A DNA stretch of 64,000 bases from Duganella radicis. Lineage in GTDB: Bacteria > Pseudomonadota > Gammaproteobacteria > Burkholderiales > Burkholderiaceae_D. The translations under genes and the position numbers were made by a program. Position 1 is the stretch's first letter; each line of letters starts with the position of its first letter. The stretch lies in the NCBI RefSeq assembly GCF_009720825.1, contig NZ_WNKY01000002.1:186001-250000 (forward strand), written 5' to 3'. Below, in pieces: positions 36,108 through 44,551 of the stretch. The notes below the pieces were generated by a model. The model was given only the letters and a program-made list of their open reading frames with translations, ran no database searches and was not told the origin of the DNA.

Positions 36108-36617
36108 ATGTCCTCTATCGCCCCCGAACTACAGGTTGCGGCATGGCTGAACAGCGCCCGGCCGCTGTCGCTGCAACAGCTGCGCGGAAAGGTCGTGGTG
36201 ATCTACGCCTTCCAGATGCTGTGTCCCGGCTGCGTTTCACACGGCATCCCGCAGGCCAAGGCCATCCGCGCCGCCTTTGACGAGCAAGACGTGGCGGTGC
36301 TCGGGCTGCACTCGGTGTTCGAGCACCACGCGGTGATGAACCGCGAAGCGCTGGAAGCCTTCGTGCACGAGTACCGCATCGGCTTCCCGGTGGCGATAGA
36401 CCAGCCTTCGGCCCACGGTCCGATTCCGCTGACCATGGAGGAATACCAGTTGCGCGGCACGCCGACCTTGATTGTGATCGACCGCGAAGGCCGGCTGCGG
36501 CTCAGCCATTTCGGCCGCGCCGAGGACATGCAAGTCGGCGCGCTGATTGGCCAGCTGGTGGGAGAAGCCCCAGCGCAGCAAGTAGTGTGCGACGATACCG
36601 CGTGCAGCATCCGCTGA
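36108..36617 (+). CDS. Thioredoxin-fold (redoxin/TlpA-like) protein
   Basis: A 169-aa protein without a signal peptide. The core is LRGKVVVIYAFQMLCPGCVSHGIPQ, i.e. a CPGC active site in a TlpA/AhpC-like fold, with the cis-Pro loop in LRGTPTLIVID. A last pair of Cys (VVCDDTACSIR) is present near the C-terminus. Partner of the AhpD-like protein, which needs a thiol reductant; probably co-transcribed from marR. Confidence 0.85.
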   Translation: MSSIAPELQVAAWLNSARPLSLQQLRGKVVVIYAFQMLCPGCVSHGIPQAKAIRAAFDEQDVAVLGLHSVFEHHAVMNREALEAFVHEYRIGFPVAIDQPSAHGPIPLTMEEYQLRGTPTLIVIDREGRLRLSHFGRAEDMQVGALIGQLVGEAPAQQVVCDDTACSIR

Positions 36618-36637
36618 CACCTTGAACGCCAGCGCTG

Positions 36638-36665
36638 TTCGATTGCTTATTTTGTAACGTATAAT
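36638..36665 (+). promoter_or_regulatory. Promoter of the CPBP/rhombosortase operon
   Basis: A perfect TATAAT at 36660-36665 with a weak TTCGAT 16 bases upstream. The leader contains an inverted repeat, GGCCGT (36667-36672) and ACGGCC (36683-36688), just before the ATG at 36694. Confidence 0.45.
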
Positions 36666-36693
36666 CGGCCGTCATCCTTTTCACGGCCTATAC

Positions 36694-37389
36694 ATGATCG
36701 AACTGGCGCTGGCGTTTTACCTCGTATTCATCCTGCCCGTCAGGACTTTATGGCACAGCACGCGCAAGGACAATAAGCCCAAACGCCCGCTGGCCCAACG
36801 CTATTTCAGCTCGATGCGCGAAATCGGCCTGCTGCTGCTGGCGCTCCTGCTCATCTGCTGGTGGAACGGTTATGGCGCCATCGACATCGGTCTCGCGCTT
36901 CCCTCCGCCGGAGCGCCGCTGTGGTGCCTGATCGCCGCCGCCATCGCCATGGCCGCACTGCTGATCGGCAGCGGCCTCAGTTCCCACAAGATGCCGCCGG
37001 CCAAACGCGCCGCCGCGCTGGAGAGCGGCCGCGAATCCGGCATGCCCACCAACGCCGCCGAGATGCGCATGTTCCTTGTCCTCGTCCTGTTCATCGGCGC
37101 CGGCTGGGAGCTGTTGTATCGCGGCTTCCTGCTGCTGACACTCACGCCCCACATCGGCACTTGGGGCGCGGTCGCGGTGTCCGGCCTGGCCTATGGCGCG
37201 GCGCACGGCTACAAGAATCCGAAGCAGATCTCGCTCAGCATCGCCTCGGCGCTGCTGTTCGCCACCGGCTACGTGTTGAGCGGCAGCCTGTGGTGGCTGA
37301 TGGTGATTCACATTGCGCTGCCGCTGACGGGCGCCATCAGCATTTATCAACTGTTCCAACAAGAGGAAGCTCGCCATGCGCTATCTTAA
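36694..37389 (+). CDS. CPBP family intramembrane protease-like protein
   Basis: A 231-aa protein with about six hydrophobic helices. The CPBP/Abi motifs are seen as WELLYRG (usually EExxxR), YGAAHGYKNPKQ and HIALPLTG. The first Glu of the pair is Trp here, so catalysis may be altered. It overlaps the lipoprotein gene by 14 bases, hinting at shared function in envelope protein processing. Confidence 0.8.
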   Translation: MIELALAFYLVFILPVRTLWHSTRKDNKPKRPLAQRYFSSMREIGLLLLALLLICWWNGYGAIDIGLALPSAGAPLWCLIAAAIAMAALLIGSGLSSHKMPPAKRAAALESGRESGMPTNAAEMRMFLVLVLFIGAGWELLYRGFLLLTLTPHIGTWGAVAVSGLAYGAAHGYKNPKQISLSIASALLFATGYVLSGSLWWLMVIHIALPLTGAISIYQLFQQEEARHALS

Positions 37390-38209
37390 AATCCTGCTGC
37401 TGATGCTGGCCGCTGCAACCCTCAGCAGCTGCGCCCTGTGGCACAACCCGAACACCCGGCAGCACACCGGCAGCGTGGTCGATTATCTGTACCCGGACGC
37501 CAAGACGCCGCCGTCGCTCGTGCCCACCGTGGTCAAATTGAGGCCGCCGGTGAAAGTCGGCATTGCCTTCGTGCCCGGCGGCGGTTGGGGTTCCAGCCTG
37601 CCGGAAGCAGGCAAGATGAAATTGCTGGAGCGTGTGCGCGACTCCTTCACCAGGCACGAATACATCGGCAAGATCGAAATCATCCCGACCCAGTACCTGC
37701 GCGCCAAGGGCGGCTTCGCCAATCTGGAACAGGTGGGCCGCATGTTCGACGTCGAAGTGATCGCCCTGCTGTCCTACGACCAAGTGCAATTCAGCGACAG
37801 CAACGCGCTGTCGGTCCTGTACTGGACCATCGTCGGCGCCTACATCATCAACGGCGACCAGTACGACATCCAGACCATGCTGGACGCCTCGGTGTTCGAC
37901 GTGCAAAGCCACAAACTGCTGTTCCGCGCACCGGGCACCAGCCGCGTGAAAGGCAGCGCCACCGCCGCCGGCTTCACCGAAAAAGCGCGCGCCGCACAGA
38001 ACCAAGGCTACGAACGCGCCGTCGATGAACTGATCCCGCAACTCCAAGCGCAATTGGACGGCTTCCGTGAACGCATCAAGAACGACACCAGCAACTATCA
38101 GGTTGAAAACAAGGCCGGCTACAAAGGCGGCGGCAGCATGGGTTGGATCAGCCTCGCGCTGGCGGCCTTGTTGTGCGGCGTAGCCTATGCCGTTCGACGC
38201 CGCGCCTGA
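37376..38209 (+). CDS. Rhombotarget-type lipoprotein with GlyGly-CTERM tail
   Basis: A 277-aa lipoprotein: signal with lipobox LSSC (Cys at 19), a globular domain, and a C-terminal tail GYKGGGSMGWISLALAALL followed by a basic cluster RRRA. That Gly-rich motif, hydrophobic helix and basic end is the GlyGly-CTERM signal cut by rhombosortases. The rhombosortase gene follows, overlapping by 23 bases, as in known rhombotarget lipoprotein pairs. The domain itself has no clear enzymatic motif. Confidence 0.83.
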   Translation: MRYLKILLLMLAAATLSSCALWHNPNTRQHTGSVVDYLYPDAKTPPSLVPTVVKLRPPVKVGIAFVPGGGWGSSLPEAGKMKLLERVRDSFTRHEYIGKIEIIPTQYLRAKGGFANLEQVGRMFDVEVIALLSYDQVQFSDSNALSVLYWTIVGAYIINGDQYDIQTMLDASVFDVQSHKLLFRAPGTSRVKGSATAAGFTEKARAAQNQGYERAVDELIPQLQAQLDGFRERIKNDTSNYQVENKAGYKGGGSMGWISLALAALLCGVAYAVRRRA

Positions 38210-38720
38210 GCTGCTGGAGTTCGACCGCCATGCGATCCTGGCGGGCGAAGCGTGGCGCTTGTGGACCTGCCATGTGGTGCACTACTCGTCTCAGCATGCA
38301 TTGATTGACCTGGCCACCGCAGCGGCGGCGGCCACGGTGGCGCAGCCGTCGCTCGGCTGGCGGCGTTTGGGCATACTGCTTGCGGCGGGCGCGCCGTTGA
38401 TCGCCGCCGGCCTGCTGCTGATCGCGCCCGACTGCCTGTACTACCGGGGCGCATCCGGCATCGCCGTGATGCTGGCGGTGCTGGCCGCCGGCACCCTGTG
38501 GCCGCGCGCCGCAACGCGCGGACGCGCCGTCCTGTGCCTGCTGGGTGCCGCGCTGGCCACCAAGATCGCCGCCGAAGCGGGCGGCTACAACGCCGGCTGG
38601 TCCGGTCTTCCGGCCGATGTCATCGTGGCTTGGCAAGCCCACCTGTTCGGTGCCATCATTGGCGCTTCAACTAGCTTCATTGTGTGTTCGATACGCGTCA
38701 TCCGGGGCGGTAATTCTTGA
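38187..38720 (+). CDS. rrtA: Rhombosortase (rhomboid-family intramembrane serine protease)
   Basis: A 177-aa membrane protease. The catalytic Ser is in YRGASGI (Ser90) and the His in WQAHLFGAIIGA (His152), with about five or six helices. It should cleave GlyGly-CTERM tails; the adjacent lipoprotein is the obvious substrate. ATG 38187 overlaps the lipoprotein stop region by 23 bases. Confidence 0.85.
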   Translation: MPFDAAPELLEFDRHAILAGEAWRLWTCHVVHYSSQHALIDLATAAAAATVAQPSLGWRRLGILLAAGAPLIAAGLLLIAPDCLYYRGASGIAVMLAVLAAGTLWPRAATRGRAVLCLLGAALATKIAAEAGGYNAGWSGLPADVIVAWQAHLFGAIIGASTSFIVCSIRVIRGGNS

Positions 38721-38746
38721 GTATTTGGCATTGTTGTAGGCATAAT
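38717..38746 (+). promoter_or_regulatory. Candidate promoter of the TonB receptor operon
   Basis: TTGAGT (38717-38722) and CATAAT (38741-38746) with an 18-base spacer, about 95 bases before the ATG. The leader up to 38841 shows no riboswitch-like fold by eye. Confidence 0.4.
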
Positions 38747-38841
38747 CGCTTGGGCTGAAACGATCGCCTCCGCTTGTGAATCCTATCGTCTTAGCCATGG
38801 CCGGGTGGACGCTGCATGAAAACACATCAATGGGAGACGAC

Positions 38842-41235
38842 ATGAAAACGCACCGCACAGTTATCGCCGCCAGCCTGGCTGCCGCCTTCTTTGCCCCGCC
38901 GGCGTGGGCTGCCGACGAGGTGCAGTCCGTGGTGGTCACCGCGCAGTCGCGCAAGCAGCTGGTGCAGGATGTGCCAATGACCATGCAAGTCGTCACCGGC
39001 AAGGATATTGAAGCCATCGGCGCCAAGGATCTGGCGGACCTGAACGGCTACATTCCCGGCCTGTCGGTCGATGCGACCGAACCCACCCAGCCATCGTTCG
39101 GCATTCGCGGCGTGCAGGCGGGCGACTTCGGCATCGCCACCGATTCGCCGGTCGGCATTTATGTGGATGGCGTTTACACCGGCAAGACCGGCGGCGCGCT
39201 GATGAACTTCATTGACGTGCAGCGCATTGAAGTGGTCAAGGGCCCGCAAGGCACGCTGTTCGGCCGTAACAGTGCTGCCGGCGCCATCGCCATCACCACC
39301 AATGAACCGGGCAAGGAGCTGGATGCCAATGCCCACGTCAAGCTGGGACGCTTCGGCCGCGCCAATGCCGATGTGATGCTGAACTTCCCCATCACCGACA
39401 CCTTCGCCACTCGCCTGGTGGTGGTGCGTTCGGGCAGCGAAGGCTGGGCCGACAACACCGCCACCGGCAAGAAGTCCGGCGGCGACAAGGACTGGGCCAC
39501 CCGCCTCTCGCTGCGCAAGGACTTCGACGCCGCCAGGCTGGTGTTCGCGTGGGAGCATGAGAACATGGAACAATACGGCCGTTCGGCCTTTGGCGTGATC
39601 AAGGACCCGGCGCTGCCGCTGGGCGGTTATCGCGGCGTGTACGATGCCGCCTACACCGCCAACTTCGTCAACCCGTTCGACGCGCCACTGGCCAACGACC
39701 AGCAAGGCGGCGAAGGCCGGCTGTTCGACGGCGCCACCCTGCGTTTCGAGGCGCCGCTGGCTGGCATGACCTTCAACTCCACCACCGCCTACCGCCGCTT
39801 CAACACCCACAACCTGACCGACAACGACGGCGGCGCACGCGCCGATCTGTACCTCACTACGCAGGACGCCAAGCGTGCGCGCAGCTTCCAGCAGGAGTTC
39901 AAGCTGTCGGGAAAAACCGATCGACTGGACTGGATCGCGGGCCTGAGCTTTTATCACAACAACGAGCACCAGGACGCAGGCGCCTACGTCACCACCGGCA
40001 CACTGGACACCCTGAGCCAGTTTCAGGGCGGCGATCCGAATTTCGCCATGCTGTTTGGCGGCCTGGCCGCGGCTGGCCTGCCTGGCATCAGCGCCAGTTC
40101 GCAGTTCAGCTGGGACGAGACGCACTACAGCGACGTGCGCACCAAATCGGCCTCGATCTACGGCGACACCATCTGGCACCTGACGCCACAGACCAACGCC
40201 ACCATCGGCCTGCGCTACACCCGGGATAACAAGCGCATGACGTGGTTCGTACCGGGCCGCGTGTCGCCGCAGCTGGACGATTTCCTCAACCGCTTCGGTC
40301 CACTGGCCGGCCTGAATGCGGCCTCCTTCCCGTCCAACGTGATCTTCGCCAACGCCGCGCAACTGGCGTCATCGCCGGTCACACGCGAGAAGGACTGGAC
40401 CGACTGGAGCCCGCGCCTGGTGCTGGACCATAAGCTGAACAAGGACACGCTGCTGTTCACATCCCTGTCGCGCGGCTACCAGGCTGGCGGCTTCAATATC
40501 TTCACGCCGCCGAATCCCGCGTCGTCCACCCGCGCCGGCCAGGACCCAAGCTTTGAGCCGGAGAAGATGACCAACTTCGAGGCCGGCGTGAAGCTGGCCT
40601 TGCCGGACATCCGCGCCACCGTCAACGCTTCACTGTTTGCCTACAAGTTCAAGAACCTGCAGGACATCCAGCTGTACAGCGTGGGCACTATCCCGACCTA
40701 CAATGTGATCGCCAGTGACCAGAAAGCGCACGGCCTCGATGTCGATGGACGCATCCGCTTGTCGCCGCGCGTGACGCTGTTCGGCGGCTTTGAATACATC
40801 AACCAGACCTACACCCGCTACCAGCGCCTGGACGCCAGCGGCAACGTCACGCTGGACCTTGGCGGCCAGCCGGTCGGCACGCCGCGCCTGACCACCATGG
40901 CGGGTGTGAACATGAACTGGGAGACGGCCAATGGCCGCACCAGCGTCAATTTCCAGGGCACGCACGCCACCGCCACCCGCTGCAATAGCGACACGTCGGA
41001 CCTCAGTTGCCTGAGTACCGCCAGGCTGAAAACCGGCACCGCCAACAGCAAGTTCGATCTGCGCGTGGGCTGGGACAGTCCAGGCTCGCGCTACGGCGTG
41101 GCACTTATCGTTAATAATGTATTCGACCAGCGCTACGTAACGTCGCTGGGTGGTCAAACCGAACAATACGGCGCGCCGTACGCTTATCTCACACCGCCGC
41201 GCGCAATCGGCGTGGAATTCAGGGCTAGCATGTAA
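38842..41235 (+). CDS. TonB-dependent receptor
   Basis: A 797-aa outer-membrane receptor. Signal peptide to about residue 24 (AWAADE), TonB-box-like VQSVVVTAQSR, plug about 40-160 (YVDGVYTGKTGG, RIEVVKGPQGTLFGRNSAAGAI), barrel to a C-terminal Met. This style resembles the broad receptor family of Caulobacter and sphingomonads that import diverse carbon compounds. ATG 38842 is chosen over 38776 because GGGAG lies 6 bases before it. The hydrolase ATG follows its stop directly. Confidence 0.9.
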   Translation: MKTHRTVIAASLAAAFFAPPAWAADEVQSVVVTAQSRKQLVQDVPMTMQVVTGKDIEAIGAKDLADLNGYIPGLSVDATEPTQPSFGIRGVQAGDFGIATDSPVGIYVDGVYTGKTGGALMNFIDVQRIEVVKGPQGTLFGRNSAAGAIAITTNEPGKELDANAHVKLGRFGRANADVMLNFPITDTFATRLVVVRSGSEGWADNTATGKKSGGDKDWATRLSLRKDFDAARLVFAWEHENMEQYGRSAFGVIKDPALPLGGYRGVYDAAYTANFVNPFDAPLANDQQGGEGRLFDGATLRFEAPLAGMTFNSTTAYRRFNTHNLTDNDGGARADLYLTTQDAKRARSFQQEFKLSGKTDRLDWIAGLSFYHNNEHQDAGAYVTTGTLDTLSQFQGGDPNFAMLFGGLAAAGLPGISASSQFSWDETHYSDVRTKSASIYGDTIWHLTPQTNATIGLRYTRDNKRMTWFVPGRVSPQLDDFLNRFGPLAGLNAASFPSNVIFANAAQLASSPVTREKDWTDWSPRLVLDHKLNKDTLLFTSLSRGYQAGGFNIFTPPNPASSTRAGQDPSFEPEKMTNFEAGVKLALPDIRATVNASLFAYKFKNLQDIQLYSVGTIPTYNVIASDQKAHGLDVDGRIRLSPRVTLFGGFEYINQTYTRYQRLDASGNVTLDLGGQPVGTPRLTTMAGVNMNWETANGRTSVNFQGTHATATRCNSDTSDLSCLSTARLKTGTANSKFDLRVGWDSPGSRYGVALIVNNVFDQRYVTSLGGQTEQYGAPYAYLTPPRAIGVEFRASM

Positions 41236-42606
41236 ATGGCATCGAAACCCGTACTGACTGCTGCGGCAGTATTGGTGGTTGCGGCAGGCGGTGCGGCGAC
41301 GCTGGCGGTCCGTCCGCCGGAGTTGCTGAAGGTTGGCGCCAATTACGGCGCCAAGATTGTGTGTTCCAATGTGTTTATCGCCGGACGCGATGCGCAGGCC
41401 GTGCTGGCCGATGATGTGCGGGCGCCCGGCAATCCGGCGCTCAAGCATCTGAAGATCAGCGTCGATCAGGAACGCAAGACGGTGCGCGCGCAGTTCTTCG
41501 GATTTGCCGGCGACGGCATGGCGGTGTACCGGCCGGGCACTGGCTGTGCGACGGTGCCGGATGGTGACGTGGCGCAGGCTTCGAAGTATCAATTCAATCC
41601 GATCAAAATCTGGGCGCCCTCGCCCAATGTGGCCTGGCCTACCGGTTCGCAGGCCGAGGTCAATCCGGCGGTGCAAGCCTTGCTGGATCAGGATGCGCTG
41701 GCCGGGCCGGGCGTGCGCGGCATGGCGGTGATTCATCGCGGCCACCTGATCGCGCAGCGCTACGGCGCCGGCTTCAATGCGGCCACGCCGCTGCTGGGAT
41801 GGTCGATGACCAAGACGGTGACGGCGGCGCTGGTCGGCATGCAGATCGAGGACGGCAAGCTGTCCTTGCAGCAGAACGGCTTCTGGCCGGGCAAGGACGA
41901 TCCGCGCGCCCAGATCACCCTCGCGCAGTTGCTGTCGATGAGCAGCGGCTTGCGGTACAACGAGAGCTACGGCGATGTGTCGGATGTGACGCGCATGCTG
42001 TATCTGGAACCGGACATGGCGGCTTTCACGGCAGCCCAGCCGCTGGAACAGCCGCCGGGCAGCAAGTGGAATTATTCGAGCGGCACCACGGTGCTGTTGT
42101 CGCGCATCTGGCAGCGCGTGGCGGGCAGCGATGCGCTGTCGCTGCCGCACAATCGTTTGTTTGCGCCACTGGGCATGAACAGCGCAGTGATTGAAGCCGA
42201 TGCGAGCGGCAATCTGGTCGGCTCCAGTTATATGTATGCGAATACGCTGGACTGGGCGCGCTTCGGCCAGTTCCTGTTGCAGGATGGGGTTTGGCAGGGT
42301 AAGCGCATCCTGCCGGCCGGTTATGTGGAGGGCATGCGGCAGCCGGTGCCTGCATCCGGCGGGCAGTATGGCATGGGACAGGTGTGGCGCTGGGGACCGG
42401 GCGGCGATACGCCGGAAGGCCAGAATCCCGACACCCGCTTCCAGCTGCCGCCCGATACGTATTGGATGGAGGGGCATGATGGACAGAGCATCGCCATCGT
42501 GCCGTCGCAGCAGTTGGTGGTGGTGCGGCTTGGACTGACGCCGCATCGGCTGCTGTATCAGCCGCAGGCACTGCTGGCGGCGGTGGTGAAGGCGGTGCAG
42601 CAATGA
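41236..42606 (+). CDS. Serine hydrolase (beta-lactamase-like/6-aminohexanoate hydrolase type)
   Basis: A 456-aa protein with an N-terminal helix (signal or anchor). The penicillin-binding-fold nucleophile motif is SMTK (GWSMTKTVTAALVG), then YSS in WNYSSGT, then HDGQ. It acts on an amide or ester in the periplasm. It starts at the base after the receptor stop and overlaps the MaoC-like gene by ATGA, so all three are one operon. The substrate is unknown. Confidence 0.86.
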   Translation: MASKPVLTAAAVLVVAAGGAATLAVRPPELLKVGANYGAKIVCSNVFIAGRDAQAVLADDVRAPGNPALKHLKISVDQERKTVRAQFFGFAGDGMAVYRPGTGCATVPDGDVAQASKYQFNPIKIWAPSPNVAWPTGSQAEVNPAVQALLDQDALAGPGVRGMAVIHRGHLIAQRYGAGFNAATPLLGWSMTKTVTAALVGMQIEDGKLSLQQNGFWPGKDDPRAQITLAQLLSMSSGLRYNESYGDVSDVTRMLYLEPDMAAFTAAQPLEQPPGSKWNYSSGTTVLLSRIWQRVAGSDALSLPHNRLFAPLGMNSAVIEADASGNLVGSSYMYANTLDWARFGQFLLQDGVWQGKRILPAGYVEGMRQPVPASGGQYGMGQVWRWGPGGDTPEGQNPDTRFQLPPDTYWMEGHDGQSIAIVPSQQLVVVRLGLTPHRLLYQPQALLAAVVKAVQQ

Positions 42607-43547
42607 GCGCCGTGCCATATGTCCTGCTGCGCCACCAGACGCCCATGCTGCTGACCGGCGCGCGCGTGCTGGCGCACACGCTGCGGCATGCCCTGCTGCC
42701 ACCAACCGCTCCTCGCCCCGCCAGCATCGCGGTGGCGGGAGCGGGCGAGGCGACGGCGGCGCAGCGGCTTTTGCGGCGCATCGCGCCGGTGGCGCGTGTC
42801 ATCGCGGCGCCGCCGCAGGATCTGGTGGAGCAGTACATCGCCTGGGCCGGCGCCGCGCGCAGCTACGATGGCCAGCTGCCGCCGCACATGGTGTCGCAAT
42901 GGAGCTTGCCGCTGGTGGGCGAACTGCTGCTGCGCATGCCCTACCGTCTCACTTCCGTCATCAATCAAGGCGTGGGTCTGCGTGTGCATGGCCCGCTGCC
43001 GCGCAATGTGCCCTTGCACGTCAGCGCCGCCGTCGAGCGGATCGAGGAGACGCCGGGCCGCATCAAGGTGGTGGTGGCCGTCATCACCGGCACGGCGCAG
43101 CAGCCGTCACTGGTGGAAGCGCGGCTGCATATGAGCTTCCTGCTGCCCGGCCCGCGCGCGCCGAAAGCGCCGCAGGAGCGCGGTCCGGAGCCGGATTGGA
43201 TCACCGCCGGCCTGTGGCACGCCGACGCCCGCGACGGCCTGCGCTTCGCGCTGCTGACCGGCGACTTCAATCCCATCCACTGGTGCGGTCCGCTGGCGCG
43301 GCGCTCAGTGTTCCGCGGCATGGTGCTACATGGTTTCGGCAGCTTTGTGCGCAGCTATGAAGTGCTGGCGCAGCAAGGTATCCGCTTCCATGAAATCGAC
43401 GTCCGCTTCGTCAAGCCGGTAGCCCTGCCCTGCACCGCGCTGTCGGTGCAGGTGGCGCCGGACGACACCGCCGATGCCGATGGCTGGCGTGCCCTGCGTC
43501 TCGCCGGCAGCGGCGATGCGGTACACTTGGCGGGCCGGCTGCGATAG
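42603..43547 (+). CDS. MaoC-like hotdog-fold protein
   Basis: A 314-aa cytoplasmic protein. The C-terminal half holds the hydratase signature TGDFNPIHWCGPLARRSVFRG followed by MVLHGFGS (Asp and His catalytic); the N-terminal half (about 80-190) may be a second degenerate hotdog. It probably hydrates or dehydrates an acyl-CoA. It is tied to a TonB receptor and a serine hydrolase by overlaps. Confidence 0.82.
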   Translation: MSAVPYVLLRHQTPMLLTGARVLAHTLRHALLPPTAPRPASIAVAGAGEATAAQRLLRRIAPVARVIAAPPQDLVEQYIAWAGAARSYDGQLPPHMVSQWSLPLVGELLLRMPYRLTSVINQGVGLRVHGPLPRNVPLHVSAAVERIEETPGRIKVVVAVITGTAQQPSLVEARLHMSFLLPGPRAPKAPQERGPEPDWITAGLWHADARDGLRFALLTGDFNPIHWCGPLARRSVFRGMVLHGFGSFVRSYEVLAQQGIRFHEIDVRFVKPVALPCTALSVQVAPDDTADADGWRALRLAGSGDAVHLAGRLR

Positions 43548-43571
43548 CCTCAACCCACTTGAGAACCTGCG

Positions 43572-44147
43572 ATGACAATACTGATACTAGGCCTGATTAT
43601 TTTTCTCGGACTGCACTCGGTCCGCATCTTCGCGGAGGACTGGCGCAACGCCACCCGCCAGCGCATCGGCGCGAATGCGTGGAAAGGCCTGTACTCGGTG
43701 ATCTCGATTGTCGGCTTCGCGCTGATCGTCTGGGGCTACAGCATCGCACGCGAAACGCCCGTCGTGATCTGGACGCCGCCACTGTTCACCCGCCACATCG
43801 CCGCACTGCTGGCGGTGATCGCCTTCGTCTTCCTTGCAGCCGCCTACGTGCCGCGCAACGGCATCAAGGCCAAACTGCATCACCCGATGACGCTGGGCGT
43901 GAAGACCTGGGCGCTGGCGCACCTGATCGCCAACGGCACCCTGCATGACATCCTGCTGTTTGGCGGCTTCCTGGTGTGGTCGGTGGCGCTGTTCAGCGTA
44001 TCGCGCCGGCGCGACCGCGCTGCGGGCACGGTCTACCCGGCAGGCAGCGGCGGCGCCACCGCGCTCACTATCGCCGGCGGCATCGTGGCCGCCGTGGTGT
44101 TCGCCGGCTGGCTGCATGCGCCGCTGATCGGCGTACGTCCTTTCTAA
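43572..44147 (+). CDS. nnrU: NnrU family membrane protein
   Basis: A 191-aa protein with five or so hydrophobic helices: LGLIIFLGLHSVRIFAEDWR at the N-terminus and KTWALAHLIANGTLHDILLFGGFLVW near 110-140 are the family signatures. NnrU is linked to nitrogen-oxide respiration in some species and to carotenoid-isomerase-like enzymes (NnrU/Z-ISO). It starts 24 bases after the MaoC-like gene and ends overlapping the convergent small gene by 4 bases. Confidence 0.87.
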   Translation: MTILILGLIIFLGLHSVRIFAEDWRNATRQRIGANAWKGLYSVISIVGFALIVWGYSIARETPVVIWTPPLFTRHIAALLAVIAFVFLAAAYVPRNGIKAKLHHPMTLGVKTWALAHLIANGTLHDILLFGGFLVWSVALFSVSRRRDRAAGTVYPAGSGGATALTIAGGIVAAVVFAGWLHAPLIGVRPF

Positions 44148-44551
44148 TTGCATTTGCCGCGCACGGCGGCAGCGATAATCCAGGGCAGCGACAAGGGGCC
44201 GACCACGCCGATTGGCCCTATGTGGGCCGGTTGCAGCTTGAGCGCATCGTCGTGCAGACAGTCCGGTACCTTGGCATCGTTGAAGGCGGCCGTCATGCGT
44301 GCGTGCGCGGTGTTGGCGCGCAGGACGCCGTCCTGCCGGTCGCCTGCCGGCGCCGGATGCGGATCTTCGGCAATGGTGTCGCGTACCGCTTTCCTGATGA
44401 TTTCGTCGGTCAGCACCGGCGCTGCCGGCGAGGCGCCCTGCGCCAGATCGCCAGCCGGCTGCGGCTGCGCGCCCAGCACCGGCGGCTCCGTGGCCAGCGA
44501 CGCCGCAGCAAATGCGTGCGAGGCCACAAATGCCGCAAGCACACGCTTCAT
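44144..44551 (-). CDS. Small exported protein, last gene of the efflux operon
   Basis: A 135-aa protein with a signal peptide (MKRVLAAFVASHAFAAASLA) and a Pro/Ala-rich N-terminal half; the C-terminal part (NDAKVPDCLHDDALKLQP, AAAVRGKCN) has two Cys that may bond in the periplasm. It overlaps the diguanylate cyclase stop (ATGA). I do not recognise a family. Confidence 0.7.
   Translation of the reverse strand: MKRVLAAFVASHAFAAASLATEPPVLGAQPQPAGDLAQGASPAAPVLTDEIIRKAVRDTIAEDPHPAPAGDRQDGVLRANTAHARMTAAFNDAKVPDCLHDDALKLQPAHIGPIGVVGPLSLPWIIAAAVRGKCN

Noticed and set aside
38747..38841. Riboswitch (for example cobalamin) before the TonB receptor
   Set aside because: The leader is under 100 bases and shows no conserved box or extended stem.
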